A stretch of 64,000 nucleotides of DNA, taken from assembly GCF_900100045.1 (NCBI RefSeq), contig NZ_FNEA01000022.1, forward strand, positions 21,444-85,443, in the 5' to 3' direction. Below are positions 26,226 through 34,745 of the stretch, piece by piece. The notes beneath the pieces were generated by a model. That model saw only the letters and a list, made by a program, of their open reading frames with translations, was not told where the DNA came from and did no database searches. The position numbers were made by a program, and so were the translations under genes. Every line of letters begins with the position of its first letter. Positions within the stretch are counted from its first letter, which is position 1. This DNA is from Paracoccus denitrificans. GTDB taxonomy: Bacteria; Pseudomonadota; Alphaproteobacteria; Rhodobacterales; Rhodobacteraceae.

Positions 26226-27079
26226 GCGTCCCCCGCCCAAAGGACACCGGCGAAGGCGCATCGTATCTTGAACGGACCTGCGATGCCGTGACCCGAATAC
26301 TCGGGCCCGAGGCCGAGGCGCGGACCGTCGGCCGTGCCACGCTGGGGCTGTTCTTCGTCGCCGTCACGCTGGACAGCGGCCATACCGGGCTGTGCGCCAC
26401 GCCGCTGAAAGACATCCCCGAGGCGGTGTGCTGCCCCTCTTCGGCCATGGCGATGCCGTTTCCCGGCAAGCTGCGCGGCATGGGTGCGCTGCGGCTGGCG
26501 CAAGAGGCGCTGTCGCATGCGGGGTTGCGCCGTGCGCTCGGCATCGCGGCGCTGAACGCGCTGGCCCATCTGGCGGCCGAGCGTCGCGGGCCCCGGGGCT
26601 ATCGCGTCGTCGAGGATGCCGACGCCTTCGACATCGCCCGCATCCGGCCCGACGAGACAGCGGTCGTCGTCGGCGCCTTCGGCCCGTTCCTCAAGGCGCT
26701 GCGCGGCATCGGCGCGCGGCATTTCGTGCTGGAAAAGGATCCGGCCACCTTGCGCCCCGACGAGATGGGGCATTTCCGCCCCGCCGAAAGCTATCCTCGG
26801 ATCGTGCCCCAGGCGGACGTGTTGCTGATCACCGGCACCACGCTCGTCAACGACAGCTTGCCTGGGCTGATCGCCTGCGCCCGCCCCGAGGCGCGGGTGG
26901 TGCTGGTCGGCCCGACCGTGCCGATGCTGCCCGACGCCTTTCTTGACCGCCGGGGCATGATCCTGGGCACCGTGCGCGTCGCCGATGCCGAGGCGCTGCA
27001 TGAGGTGCTGGCGCAAGGTGGCTCGGGCTATCACTTCTTCGGAAAATACGCGCCCAAGATCGTTCTGGCGCAGGATTGA
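26222..27079 (+). CDS. DUF364/DUF4213-like putative metal-chelation protein
   Basis: This 285-residue protein has an N-terminal DUF4213-like part (VTLDSGHTGLCATPLKDIP) and a C-terminal DUF364 Rossmann-like part with VVVGAFGPFLKALR, FVLEKDP and LLITGTTLVNDSLPGLI. Members are annotated as putative heavy-metal chelation proteins and often accompany FecCD-type metal importers. It starts within the stop of the ABC relic and lies in the operon behind operator copy B. The reading frame is intact. Function is not established for the family. Confidence 0.7.
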   Translation: MSVPRPKDTGEGASYLERTCDAVTRILGPEAEARTVGRATLGLFFVAVTLDSGHTGLCATPLKDIPEAVCCPSSAMAMPFPGKLRGMGALRLAQEALSHAGLRRALGIAALNALAHLAAERRGPRGYRVVEDADAFDIARIRPDETAVVVGAFGPFLKALRGIGARHFVLEKDPATLRPDEMGHFRPAESYPRIVPQADVLLITGTTLVNDSLPGLIACARPEARVVLVGPTVPMLPDAFLDRRGMILGTVRVADAEALHEVLAQGGSGYHFFGKYAPKIVLAQD

Positions 27080-27104
27080 ACGCAACGCTTGAAAGGACAT
27101 GCAG

Positions 27105-27347
27105 ATGAGCGACGATACAAGGACCGTGACACTGACCAAGATGTGCCTGAAGCATGGCATCGGCATCCCGCGCGAGGGCGCGTTGGCGGCGCGCTTCCAG
27201 GCGGCCTTTCCGGCGGCGCATTACGACGGCGAGGCCGGCGAATGGTGCATGGAGGGGAAGAAGGGCGGCTTTGCCGAATCCAATGCCCGGCTCGAGGCGT
27301 TCCTTGCCGAAAACGGGGTGGGCGTGGTCCATGTCGACAAGTGCTGA
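27105..27347 (+). CDS. 80-residue protein of unknown function
   Basis: This small protein has three cysteines (TKMCLKHG, EWCMEG and a C-terminal DKC). I do not recognise the family. The SD GAAAGGACATGCAG points to ATG 27105 rather than the in-frame ATG at 27099. It follows the DUF364-like gene by 25 bases, so it is probably in the same operon. The cysteines could bind a metal, but that is speculation. Confidence 0.6.
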   Translation: MSDDTRTVTLTKMCLKHGIGIPREGALAARFQAAFPAAHYDGEAGEWCMEGKKGGFAESNARLEAFLAENGVGVVHVDKC

Positions 27348-27365
27348 GCTGCCCATGATCCCGGT

Positions 27366-27861
27366 TCAGCCCGGATAGGCCCGCATCGAGATCAGCCGGT
27401 GATAGGCGATGGCGGCCGCCACCAGCGTCACCGTTCCCGCCAGGATCGGCACGCCCGGAAAGGACCAGCCCGCGCCGCTCAGGATCACCACCAGCGGGTC
27501 GCCGCCCGCGGGCGGATGCAGGGTTCCGGTCAGTTGCATGACGGCGATGGCCAGGCCGACCCCGACCCCCATGGCCAGCACGGAATCGCCGATCAGGTTC
27601 AGCACCAAAAGCCCGACCAGCGCCGACAGGAGATGCCCTCCGATGACGTTGCGCGGCCGTGCCAGCGGGCTTTGCGGCAGGGCGAACAGCAGCACGCAGC
27701 TTGCCCAGAAGGGCGCGATCAGCAGCACATGCTCCAGCGATTAGCCAGATCGCGACTGCCCCGCCCAGGCCCGAAACCAAGGCGGGCAGCAGGTTCAGGC
27801 GGACATAGACGACCAGGACCGGCGGCTTTTCCCGTTCTGCAGCCTGTGTTTGCGAATACAT
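27366..27861 (-). pseudogene. HPP-family membrane protein, frameshifted
   Basis: The N-terminal part from ATG 27861 (LNLLPALVSGLGGAVAIWL) and the remainder (EHVLLIAPFWASCVLLFALP, then NVIGGHLLSALVGLLVLNL and TGTLHPPAGGDPLVVIL) together make a typical four-helix HPP protein. They are in different frames; the switch is at about 27741-27745, where dropping one base restores continuity. HPP proteins act in nitrite transport in plastids and are otherwise unclear. It could be a real pseudogene or a sequencing error. Confidence 0.7.
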
Positions 27862-27875
27862 GTCATCCTCCCCGG

Positions 27876-27907
27876 AAAAGGCCCGCGCGGCAGGGACCGC
27901 GCGGGCC
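27876..27907 (-). terminator. Rho-independent terminator of the formate dehydrogenase gene
   Basis: On the minus strand GGCCCGCGCGG (27907-27897), a 6-base loop, its perfect complement (27890-27880), then TTTT. The stem is 11 bp. It follows the fdh stop at 27916 directly. Confidence 0.85.
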
Positions 27908-27915
27908 GGCAGGCG

Positions 27916-29121
27916 TCAGCCGACCTTCTCGAACTTCGCGGCCTCTTCCGAGCCGCCCGTCGCATTGCCCTTGGAATAGGAATGCGCGCCCACGCCGGCG
28001 AGACCGCCGCCCTGCACGATCAGGTATTCGTCGCGGATCGGCCGGCGCTCGAAATGGCATTCCAGGATTTCGCGCGTCCCGGCCGCATAGCGCGCCTGCG
28101 CCGAGAGCGAGGTGCCCGAGATATGCGGAGTCATCGCGTTATGCGGCATGGTGCGCCAGGGGTGGTCCTGCGGCGCCGGCTGCGGGAACCACACGTCGCC
28201 GCCATAGCCGGCCAACTGGCCGCCTTCCAGCGCGCGCGCCACCGCGGCGCGGTCGCACAGCTTGCCGCGCGCCGTGTTGACCAGGTAGGCGCCGCGCTTG
28301 AACAGCTTCAGCGTCTCGTCGTTGACCATGTGCTCGGTCTCGGGATGCAGCGGGCAGTTCAGCGTGACGATGTCGCAGGCGGGATACATGGCCTGCGGCG
28401 TCTCGTGCCAGGTCAGGTCCAGCTCCAGCTCGACCTCGCGCGGCAGGCGGTGGCGGTCGGTATAGTGCAGGTGCATGCCGTAGGGCTTGAAGCGGCGCAG
28501 CACCGCCAGACCGATGCGGCCGGCGGCCACGGTGCCGACATGCATCCCCTCGATGTCGTAGGAGCGGGTGACGCAATCGGCGATGTTCCAGCCGCCCTTG
28601 GCCGCCCAGCCATGCGAGGGGGTATAGTTCCGCACCAGGTTCAGCGCAGTCATCACCACATGCTCGGACACGCTGATCGATTTGCAGAAGGTGACCTCGG
28701 CCACGGTGATGCCACGCTCCATGGCGGCTTGCAGGTCGACATGGTCCGAGCCGATGCCGGCGGTCAGCGCCAGTTTCAGCTTGGGCGCCCTGGCGACGCG
28801 CTCGGCGGTCAGGTAGGCCGGCCAGAACGGCTGCGAGATGACGACCTCGGCATCGTGCAGGTGCTTTTCCAGCTCGCTGTCGGGGCCGCCCTTGGACGAG
28901 GTCACCACCAGTTCGTGGCCCTGCGATTCCAGATAGTTGCGCAAGCCAAGCTCGCCCGAGACCGAACCGAGCAGGCTGCCCGGCACGAAGTCGATCGCCT
29001 TGGGCGTCGGCAGGGTCTGCCCGTCGGGATAGCGCTCGATCACCGGCAGCGAATCCCGGGCGTAAGAGGTCGGATAGCCGTCGACCGGATCGTCGTAGAG
29101 CACGCAAACAACCTTGGCCAT
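27916..29121 (-). CDS. fdh: NAD-dependent formate dehydrogenase (metal-free)
   Basis: This 401-residue D-2-hydroxyacid-dehydrogenase-fold enzyme oxidises formate to CO2 with NAD+. It has the length and hallmark segments of the methylotroph enzyme (Pseudomonas sp. 101 type): ALTAGIGSDHVDL, the NAD loop GTVAAGRIGLAVLRRF, HYTDRHRLP, VNTARGKLCDR (catalytic Arg) and MTPHISGTSLSAQAR (catalytic His). The fold uses no molybdenum, selenium or iron-sulfur centre. ATG at 29121 starts MAKVVCVLYDDPVDGYP. It is probably monocistronic with its own terminator. Confidence 0.93.
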   Translation of the reverse strand: MAKVVCVLYDDPVDGYPTSYARDSLPVIERYPDGQTLPTPKAIDFVPGSLLGSVSGELGLRNYLESQGHELVVTSSKGGPDSELEKHLHDAEVVISQPFWPAYLTAERVARAPKLKLALTAGIGSDHVDLQAAMERGITVAEVTFCKSISVSEHVVMTALNLVRNYTPSHGWAAKGGWNIADCVTRSYDIEGMHVGTVAAGRIGLAVLRRFKPYGMHLHYTDRHRLPREVELELDLTWHETPQAMYPACDIVTLNCPLHPETEHMVNDETLKLFKRGAYLVNTARGKLCDRAAVARALEGGQLAGYGGDVWFPQPAPQDHPWRTMPHNAMTPHISGTSLSAQARYAAGTREILECHFERRPIRDEYLIVQGGGLAGVGAHSYSKGNATGGSEEAAKFEKVG

Positions 29122-29362
29122 GTGTCTTCCTTTCCATTCGTGAGGCAGCCGGAAGCCCCGCCCCGCGCCGTGGATCGGCGCGAGGGAATGCGGGCCTGTC
29201 CCCTGGATGGGCAGGCGGGCCGGCAGGTGCCGGGCGATGTCGGGGCTTTCCTCCCTGGATGCCTCGGGGGTTGCACGAGGTGTCTTGTGGACAGGGCCGA
29301 GCCTGCATCCCGTCGCATGCAATCGCAAATCGGAGTTTTTCAACGATCCATGGACGGCTTCG

Positions 29363-30019
29363 ATGATGCCGCGCGGCGACATGCGATTTTCCTGCGGTTC
29401 CGGCGAGTTGGGTGCGGGTTTCGCATCGGTCGCCGGCCAGTGCCCGCTGGTCGTCGCCAATACCTGCTCGGCCAGCGTCGCTACCCTGCCGGCGGCGGCG
29501 CGGATGATCGACGGGTTGCGCGTGCTGTGGGTCGATGCGCATGGCGACTTCAACACGCCGGAAACGACCGGGACCGGCTATCTTGGCGGCATGGCGCTGG
29601 CCGGGGCCTGCGGCCTGTGGCGGACCGGACATGGCGGCGAGGTGTCGCCCGCGCGCGTCGCCCTGTTGGCCGCCCGCGATATTGATCCGCCCGAAGAGGC
29701 CTTGCTGGCACAGGCCGGCGTGCATCGGTTCGTGGCGGGGGCCGAGCCGGAAACGGTGCTGGCCGCCCTGGGCGAGGGGCCGATCTGGCTGCATGTCGAC
29801 TGGGACGCGATGGAGCCCGGCACGGTCCCCGCCGCCTATTCCGTTCCCGGCGGGCTTACGCCGGGCAGGCTGCGCGCCTTTCTGGCCGCCATCCCGCCGC
29901 AGCAAATCGCCGGGGTCGAGCTCGCCGAATTCGAAATGCCGGGGACGGCGCAAGCGGCGCAGGGGGCCATCGCGACCATTCTGGACATCGTCGGCCCGCT
30001 GCGTCCACCCGGGCGATGA
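29363..30019 (+). CDS. Arginase/ureohydrolase-family protein, N-terminally shortened
   Basis: About 218 residues. Two of the binuclear-metal motifs are clear: VLWVDAHGDFNTPE and HVDWDAMEPG. The family N-terminus (about 60-80 residues) is missing, and the first metal motif reads PLVVANTCSASVATLP, without the usual GGD-H. Upstream sequence in the same frame does not look like the family. Starts at 29363, 29366 or 29381 are all possible and have weak SDs. Probably a truncated, inactive remnant or a diverged homologue. It converges on the Nudix gene with 7 bases between. Confidence 0.55.
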   Translation: MMPRGDMRFSCGSGELGAGFASVAGQCPLVVANTCSASVATLPAAARMIDGLRVLWVDAHGDFNTPETTGTGYLGGMALAGACGLWRTGHGGEVSPARVALLAARDIDPPEEALLAQAGVHRFVAGAEPETVLAALGEGPIWLHVDWDAMEPGTVPAAYSVPGGLTPGRLRAFLAAIPPQQIAGVELAEFEMPGTAQAAQGAIATILDIVGPLRPPGR

Positions 30020-30026
30020 GCCGGGG

Positions 30027-30446
30027 CTAACCGGCCTGCTGCGGCGCGAAGGCGCCCGAGACCCAGCGCGGCAGGATCTCCTCTGCACTCAACGGCGCGA
30101 GGGGGATGTCGTCGCATGCCGGATCGATCCAGCGCGCCTCGGCGATCTCGGCGCCGGGGACGATCTCCGCACCCTCCGGCAGATGCAGCAGGAACAGGTC
30201 GGCGACCACCTGCCGGCCGGGCTCGTTCGCGGCGCGGGCACGAAACCGGCCCAGGGCGCGCATCTGTCCCGCATCCACCCGCAAGCCGGTTTCCTCGGAA
30301 AGCTCGCGGCACAGGGCGGCTGCGGCGGTTTCCCCGGCGTCGATCTTGCCGCCGGGCTGCTGGAAGGCATGCGTTCCGGCCTTGCGCACCAGCAGCGTCC
30401 GGCCGTCCGGGCGCATGACCAGTCCCGCTGCGATCATGATGTCCAT
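30027..30446 (-). CDS. Nudix hydrolase
   Basis: This 139-residue protein has a full Nudix box, G-x5-E-x7-REUxEExGU, read as GKIDAGETAAAALCRELSEETG. The N-terminal strand MIAAGLVMRPDGRTLLVRK is typical of MutT-like enzymes. It hydrolyses a nucleoside-diphosphate-linked substrate; specificity is unknown. Confidence 0.88.
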   Translation of the reverse strand: MDIMIAAGLVMRPDGRTLLVRKAGTHAFQQPGGKIDAGETAAAALCRELSEETGLRVDAGQMRALGRFRARAANEPGRQVVADLFLLHLPEGAEIVPGAEIAEARWIDPACDDIPLAPLSAEEILPRWVSGAFAPQQAG

Positions 30447-30479
30447 CCGGCTCTCCTTTCGTGATCCGCTGGGGCGGGA

Positions 30480-31396
30480 CTAACCCGCCCGCATGGCGCT
30501 GAAAACCCGCTCGGTTGCGGCGCGCAGGGCGCAGTCCTGCAAGGCGCGTACCATGGGGGATTGCGGCATGCGATCCGCCAGCACCAGCCCGATCTCTTGC
30601 GCGTGCCCGGGTTCGGTCAGGGGCATCAGCCGCAGATCGGTCACCCCGGCAAAGACCATGCCGAAGGTATGCGGCAGGATCGCGCACCAGGGACCGCGCC
30701 GCAGATGCGCAAGCACGCCCAGGAAGGAGTTCGTGGCGATCTTCGGCGCCAGGCGAACCCCGGCCCGGCCGGCGATGGCATCCAGTATCCGGCGGTTCTG
30801 CATGTCGCCCGACAGCAGGCAAAGCGGCCGTGCTGCCGCCTCGGCCCAGGTCACGCCGGCCCGTCCGGCAAGCTCGTCGCCGCTGCGGCAGGCAAAGACG
30901 TAATGCTCGGATACGGCGGAAAGCAGCGCACATGCTGCAAAGGCTCGTTGTCGAGATAGGTCATGCCGCCGTCGATCTCGAAATTGTCCAGCCCCTTCTG
31001 GATCGAGCGCGAGGACATCGACCGCAGCTCGATCTCGGCGCGCGGATCGCGCGCGACGAAGGCTTCGGTCAGGATCGACGCCGCAGGCATGGCCGCCAGG
31101 ATGATGCCCAGCCGCAGCCGCCCTGTCAGGCCGCCGCTGTCCCTGCCGGTCAGGTCGTCATGCAGGCTGTCGTAATCCGCCAGGATCTGCCGGCCCCAAT
31201 GCAGCACCTTTTCGCCCTCGGGCGTCAGCGCCAGGAAACGATGGCCCCGGACGATCAGGCCCAGATTCAGCTCGTCCTCGAGCTTGCGGATCGCATGGGA
31301 CAGCGTGGGCTGCGTCACGTTGCAGCGCTCGGCCGCGCGGCCGAAATGCTGCTCTTCGGCGAGCATCACGAAGAACTTGAGGTGGCGTATCAGCAT
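30480..31396 (-). pseudogene. LysR-family regulator, frameshifted
   Basis: The N-terminal 165 residues or so (FGRAAERCNVTQPTLSHAIRKLEDELN) read from ATG 31396. The C-terminal part (DELAGRAGVTWAEAAARPLCLLSGDMQNRRI) is in another frame. The two join if one base is restored at about 30922-30931 (LQHVR to LLSAVSEHYVFACRS). The full length would be about 305 residues, normal for the family. It diverges from an MFS gene, its probable target. The lesion could be real or a sequencing error. Confidence 0.75.
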
Positions 31397-31645
31397 GGCC
31401 GCGGTCCGGTGCTATCGCTGTCATCGTTATAGCGAAGCTGGCATATCGGCAAGCTGCGGAATTGCCCCGCACGAAAGGCGAAAGCGGCGGAACATGCAAG
31501 GGCATGGTCCAGGCCGTCGCGCCGCGCGGCCGGCCGGGAATGCCGGAGCGGCCAGCCGCCCTTGCCCATGCCGCGCTTTCGGGTCACAGATATGGCCCGA
31601 GGAACCGGACATCCCGCCCGCCCATCTCCCGGAAAGCTTGCCGAC

Positions 31646-32857
31646 ATGACCACCACCACCATGCCCGTCGCCCGCGCCAGAACCCATGTGACCGTGCTTC
31701 TGCTGCTGGGCCTGACGCATCTGCTCAACGACATGATGCAGTCGCTGATCCCTGCCGCCTATCCGATCCTCAAGGATGCCTATGGGCTGGATTTCGTGCA
31801 GATCGGCATGATCACCCTGACCTTCCAGATCGCCGGGTCGCTGTTGCAGCCGGTGATCGGCATGGTGACGGATCGCCATCCGGCGCCCTATTCGCCGGTG
31901 GTGGGCATGATGTTCACCCTGTCGGGACTGGTCAGCCTGGCCTTTGCCCACAGCTATGCGGTCGTCCTGGTCTCGGTGGCGCTGATCGGCATCGGCTCGT
32001 CGATCTTCCACCCCGAGGCGACGCGGATGGCGCGCTATGCGGCGGGCGGCCGGCAGGGGCTGGCCCAGGGCATCTTCCAAGTCGGCGGACAGGCGGGCGG
32101 CGCGCTGGGGCCCGTCTTTGCGGCGCTGGTCATCGTGCCCTGGGGCCAGCCGAGCCTCGCCTGGTTCGCCGTCGCCGCCCTGATGGCCATGATGCTTCTG
32201 GTCTGGATCGGCAGCCGGCAGCGGCAGATCAGCGCCGAATTCGTGGCGATGCGCTCGGCCGGCAGGAAGGGTGGCGGCGGTCACGTCGCGCATGCGCCCT
32301 TCACCATCGGCGTCGGGCTGGTGGTGCTGACGCTGCTGATGTTCTCCAAGAACGCCTATGGCGAAAGCTTCCGCTCGTTCTACACCTTCTACCTGATGGA
32401 CCGTTTCGGGCTGTCGATCCCCTCGGCGCAGATGATGCTGTTCGTCTTTCTTCTGGCTTCGGCGGCGGGGGCGCTGATCGGCGGTATCGTCGGCGACCGC
32501 ATCGGACGCTATCGCATCATCTGGATCTCGGTCCTGGGGCCGCTGCCGCTGACGCTGGTGCTGCCCTATGCGGACCTGTTCTGGACCGGCGTGCTGACGG
32601 TGGCGATCAACCTGATCATGGCCAGCGCCTTCGCCTCGATCCTGATCTATGCGATGGAACTGCTGCCCGGCCGCATCGGGTTGATCGGCGGGCTGTTCTA
32701 TGGGCTGAACTTCGGCCTTGGCGGCATCGCCGCGGCGATCCTTGGCGGGCTGGCCGAGAGCTACGGGGTCGAGACGGTCTATCGGTTGTGTTCGTTCCTG
32801 CCGCTGGCCGGATTGCTGGCCTGGTTCCTGCCCAGGATCGACGACGGCAGGGGATAG
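31646..32857 (+). CDS. MFS transporter, fosmidomycin-resistance (Fsr)-like
   Basis: This 403-residue protein has about 12 membrane helices. The start THLLNDMMQSLIPAAYPILKDAYGLDFVQIG and the segment SIFHPEATRMARYAAGGRQGLAQGIFQVGGQAGGALGP-type sequence are typical of the Fsr branch of MFS drug exporters. The ATG at 31646 is preceded by GGAAAG; an upstream in-frame start at 31562 lacks an SD. It diverges from the broken LysR gene. Confidence 0.85.
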   Translation: MTTTTMPVARARTHVTVLLLLGLTHLLNDMMQSLIPAAYPILKDAYGLDFVQIGMITLTFQIAGSLLQPVIGMVTDRHPAPYSPVVGMMFTLSGLVSLAFAHSYAVVLVSVALIGIGSSIFHPEATRMARYAAGGRQGLAQGIFQVGGQAGGALGPVFAALVIVPWGQPSLAWFAVAALMAMMLLVWIGSRQRQISAEFVAMRSAGRKGGGGHVAHAPFTIGVGLVVLTLLMFSKNAYGESFRSFYTFYLMDRFGLSIPSAQMMLFVFLLASAAGALIGGIVGDRIGRYRIIWISVLGPLPLTLVLPYADLFWTGVLTVAINLIMASAFASILIYAMELLPGRIGLIGGLFYGLNFGLGGIAAAILGGLAESYGVETVYRLCSFLPLAGLLAWFLPRIDDGRG

Positions 32858-32871
32858 GGCAGGCAACGAGG

Positions 32872-33603
32872 TCAGGGAGGAAGGAAACCGTGACTGCGCA
32901 GCAGGCCGCCTGCCTCGGCGCCCTGCAAGTCGTCAAGGAACCGGCGTGCGGGCGCAGAGGAACCCTGCCGCGCGCAGGCGCAGATCCGGGTCAGGGGCGC
33001 CAGTTCCAGCGGCAGCGGCAGGATGCGCGTTCCGGGCAAGGCCCCCGCGATCTGCGCTGCCGTCGTTCCATAGGCGATCAGCAAATCCGCCCGGTTCCCG
33101 TGCAATGCGTCCAGCGCCGGGCTGCGGGGTGCCGCGTCCCGGTTGGGTAGCGAGGCGCCGTAAAGGCTGGTGCAGCGGTCGCGAAGCCCGCGCCAGCGCC
33201 CCGGATCCGTTGCCGCAAGCCGGTCGAGAAAAGTTGCCGCATAATCCCCGCCGGGGTCCGCGCCGGGGGTGGACATGCCGATGCGCCAGCGAGGATCTTC
33301 AAGAAACGCCAGCGGATCGCCGATGGAGGTGTCCAGGCCGGGGCGGACCACCAGCACCATGCGGTTTCTGGCGATGGTGCGCGCCGGGCCGAACAGGCCC
33401 TCGCGATGCAGCAAGGCCGGACCGTCCGGGCTGGCCGACACGAAGACATCGACGGGCATGCCGTTCCGGATCGCCTCGGCCAGCAGTCCGGCCGGGCCGC
33501 GATGGACCTGCACCTCATGCCCCGTCCTTGCGGTGAACGCGTGGGCGAATGCCGAAAGGGCAGGAGCCAGGCTGCCCGCCACGGCGAAAGTGATTTGCGA
33601 CAT
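32872..33603 (-). CDS. ModA-like molybdate/tungstate-type binding protein without a signal peptide
   Basis: This protein of about 243 residues has the ModA/WtpA-type start ITFAVAGSLAPALSAFAHAF, then AGLLAEAIRNGMPVDVFVSA and ARNRMVLVV, and a C-terminal GTRILPLPLE segment. No signal peptide precedes the fold from any candidate start (33603, 33609 or 33621), so it appears cytoplasmic, which is unusual for the family. It shares operator copy C (33626-33649) with the divergent FecB-type operon. It may buffer or sense an oxyanion, or the leader may have been lost. Confidence 0.7.
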   Translation of the reverse strand: MSQITFAVAGSLAPALSAFAHAFTARTGHEVQVHRGPAGLLAEAIRNGMPVDVFVSASPDGPALLHREGLFGPARTIARNRMVLVVRPGLDTSIGDPLAFLEDPRWRIGMSTPGADPGGDYAATFLDRLAATDPGRWRGLRDRCTSLYGASLPNRDAAPRSPALDALHGNRADLLIAYGTTAAQIAGALPGTRILPLPLELAPLTRICACARQGSSAPARRFLDDLQGAEAGGLLRSHGFLPP

Positions 33604-33625
33604 TCCCATCCTGTCCTGCATCTCT

Positions 33626-33649
33626 CGATATGCTTAGATAGATATATCG
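33626..33649. promoter_or_regulatory. Mo-box-like operator, copy C, between divergent genes
   Basis: A 24-bp site: CGATATGCT, six bases, GATATATCG. The outer arms TCGATAT and ATATCGA are perfect inverted repeats. It lies 22 bases before the ModA-like start (minus strand) and 34 bases before the FecB-like start (plus strand), so one box can control both. This is the best match to the ModE/Mop geometry CG-N(T)TATATA-N6-TATATA-CG. Confidence 0.65.
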
Positions 33650-33683
33650 AATCGCCTGCGCGCGACAGACCGGAGAGATATTG

Positions 33684-34745
33684 ATGACAAGACATGATCG
33701 CCCGACGGCGCGCCTTGCACTGGGCCTGTCGCTTGCGCTGGGGCCTGTCTCGCCCGCGCTTGCCGACCGGATCGTCACCGACCAGATCGGGCGCGAGGTG
33801 ATCGTTCCCGACACGGTCGAGCGTGCCGTCGTCTTGCAGCACCAGACGCTGAACATCGCCGTGCAGCTTGATGCGCAAGGCCAGGTCGTCGGCGTGCTGG
33901 ACGAGTGGACAAAGCAGCTTGGCCCCGGTTTCGCGCGGCTGGCGCCGGGGATCGAGGATCTCGGCACGCCCGGCGGCCTGACCAGCGTGAACATCGAGGA
34001 ATTGCTGGCGCTGGATCCCGACGTCGTCTTCGTGACCAATTACGCGCCGGCAGAGATGCGCGAGCAGATCGAATCCGTCGGCCTGCCGGTGGTGGCGATC
34101 TCGTTGCTGGAAGTCCCGCCGGAAGAGGCGGTCAAGCAAAGCCCCGTGGTCGGCGGCGATGAGGCCGCGGCCTATGACGCCGGATTCCGCCAGGGCGTGC
34201 GGCTGATCGCCGAGGTCTTCGGCAAGGTCGAGGCCGGCGAGGAGCTGATCGCGGCGGCGACGGAGTCGCGGGCGCTGGTGGCCGAACGGCTGGCCGACGT
34301 GGTCGAGGGCGATCGCGTCCGCGCCTATATGGCGAACCCGGACCTGACGACCTATGGCACCGGCAAATATACCGGGCTGATGATGGCTTACGCGGGTGCG
34401 AAGAACGTCGCGGCAGAGCAGATCCAGGGCTACAAGCAGGTCACGATGGAAGAGATCCTGGGCTGGAACCCGCAGGTCATCTTCGTGCAGGACCGCTATC
34501 CGCAGGTGGTGGACGAGATCAAGGCCGGCCCCTCCTGGCAGCCCATCGACGCGGTCAAGGAAGGCCGGGTCTGGCTGATGCCGGAATATGCCAAGGCATG
34601 GGGCTATCCGATGCCCGAGGCGATGGCCCTGGGCGAGTTGTGGATGGCCAAGACGCTTTATCCCGAGCGTTTCGAGGATATCGACATGGATGCCCGCGCC
34701 GACGACTATTACCGCCGCTTCTATCGCGTGCCCTATCGGCCGTGA
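33684..34745 (+). CDS. FecB/MolA-type ABC binding protein (class III)
   Basis: This 353-residue protein has a signal peptide (ARLALGLSLALGPVSPALA). The class III fold shows RIVTDQIGREVIVPDTVERAVVLQ, then NIEELLALDPDVVFVTNYAP and WQPIDAVKEGRVWLMP. Such proteins bind metal chelates, heme, cobalamin or, in the Haemophilus MolABC system, bare molybdate and tungstate. GGAGAG precedes the ATG. It is coupled by GTGA to the permease. The substrate is inferred as an oxyanion or its chelate from the neighbouring ModA-like and molbindin genes. Confidence 0.8.
   Translation: MTRHDRPTARLALGLSLALGPVSPALADRIVTDQIGREVIVPDTVERAVVLQHQTLNIAVQLDAQGQVVGVLDEWTKQLGPGFARLAPGIEDLGTPGGLTSVNIEELLALDPDVVFVTNYAPAEMREQIESVGLPVVAISLLEVPPEEAVKQSPVVGGDEAAAYDAGFRQGVRLIAEVFGKVEAGEELIAAATESRALVAERLADVVEGDRVRAYMANPDLTTYGTGKYTGLMMAYAGAKNVAAEQIQGYKQVTMEEILGWNPQVIFVQDRYPQVVDEIKAGPSWQPIDAVKEGRVWLMPEYAKAWGYPMPEAMALGELWMAKTLYPERFEDIDMDARADDYYRRFYRVPYRP

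Noticed and set aside
24479..27347. A mobile element carrying the recombinase-like gene
   Set aside because: No terminal repeats, target duplications, transposase or integration site were found; the recombinase lacks its catalytic serine.
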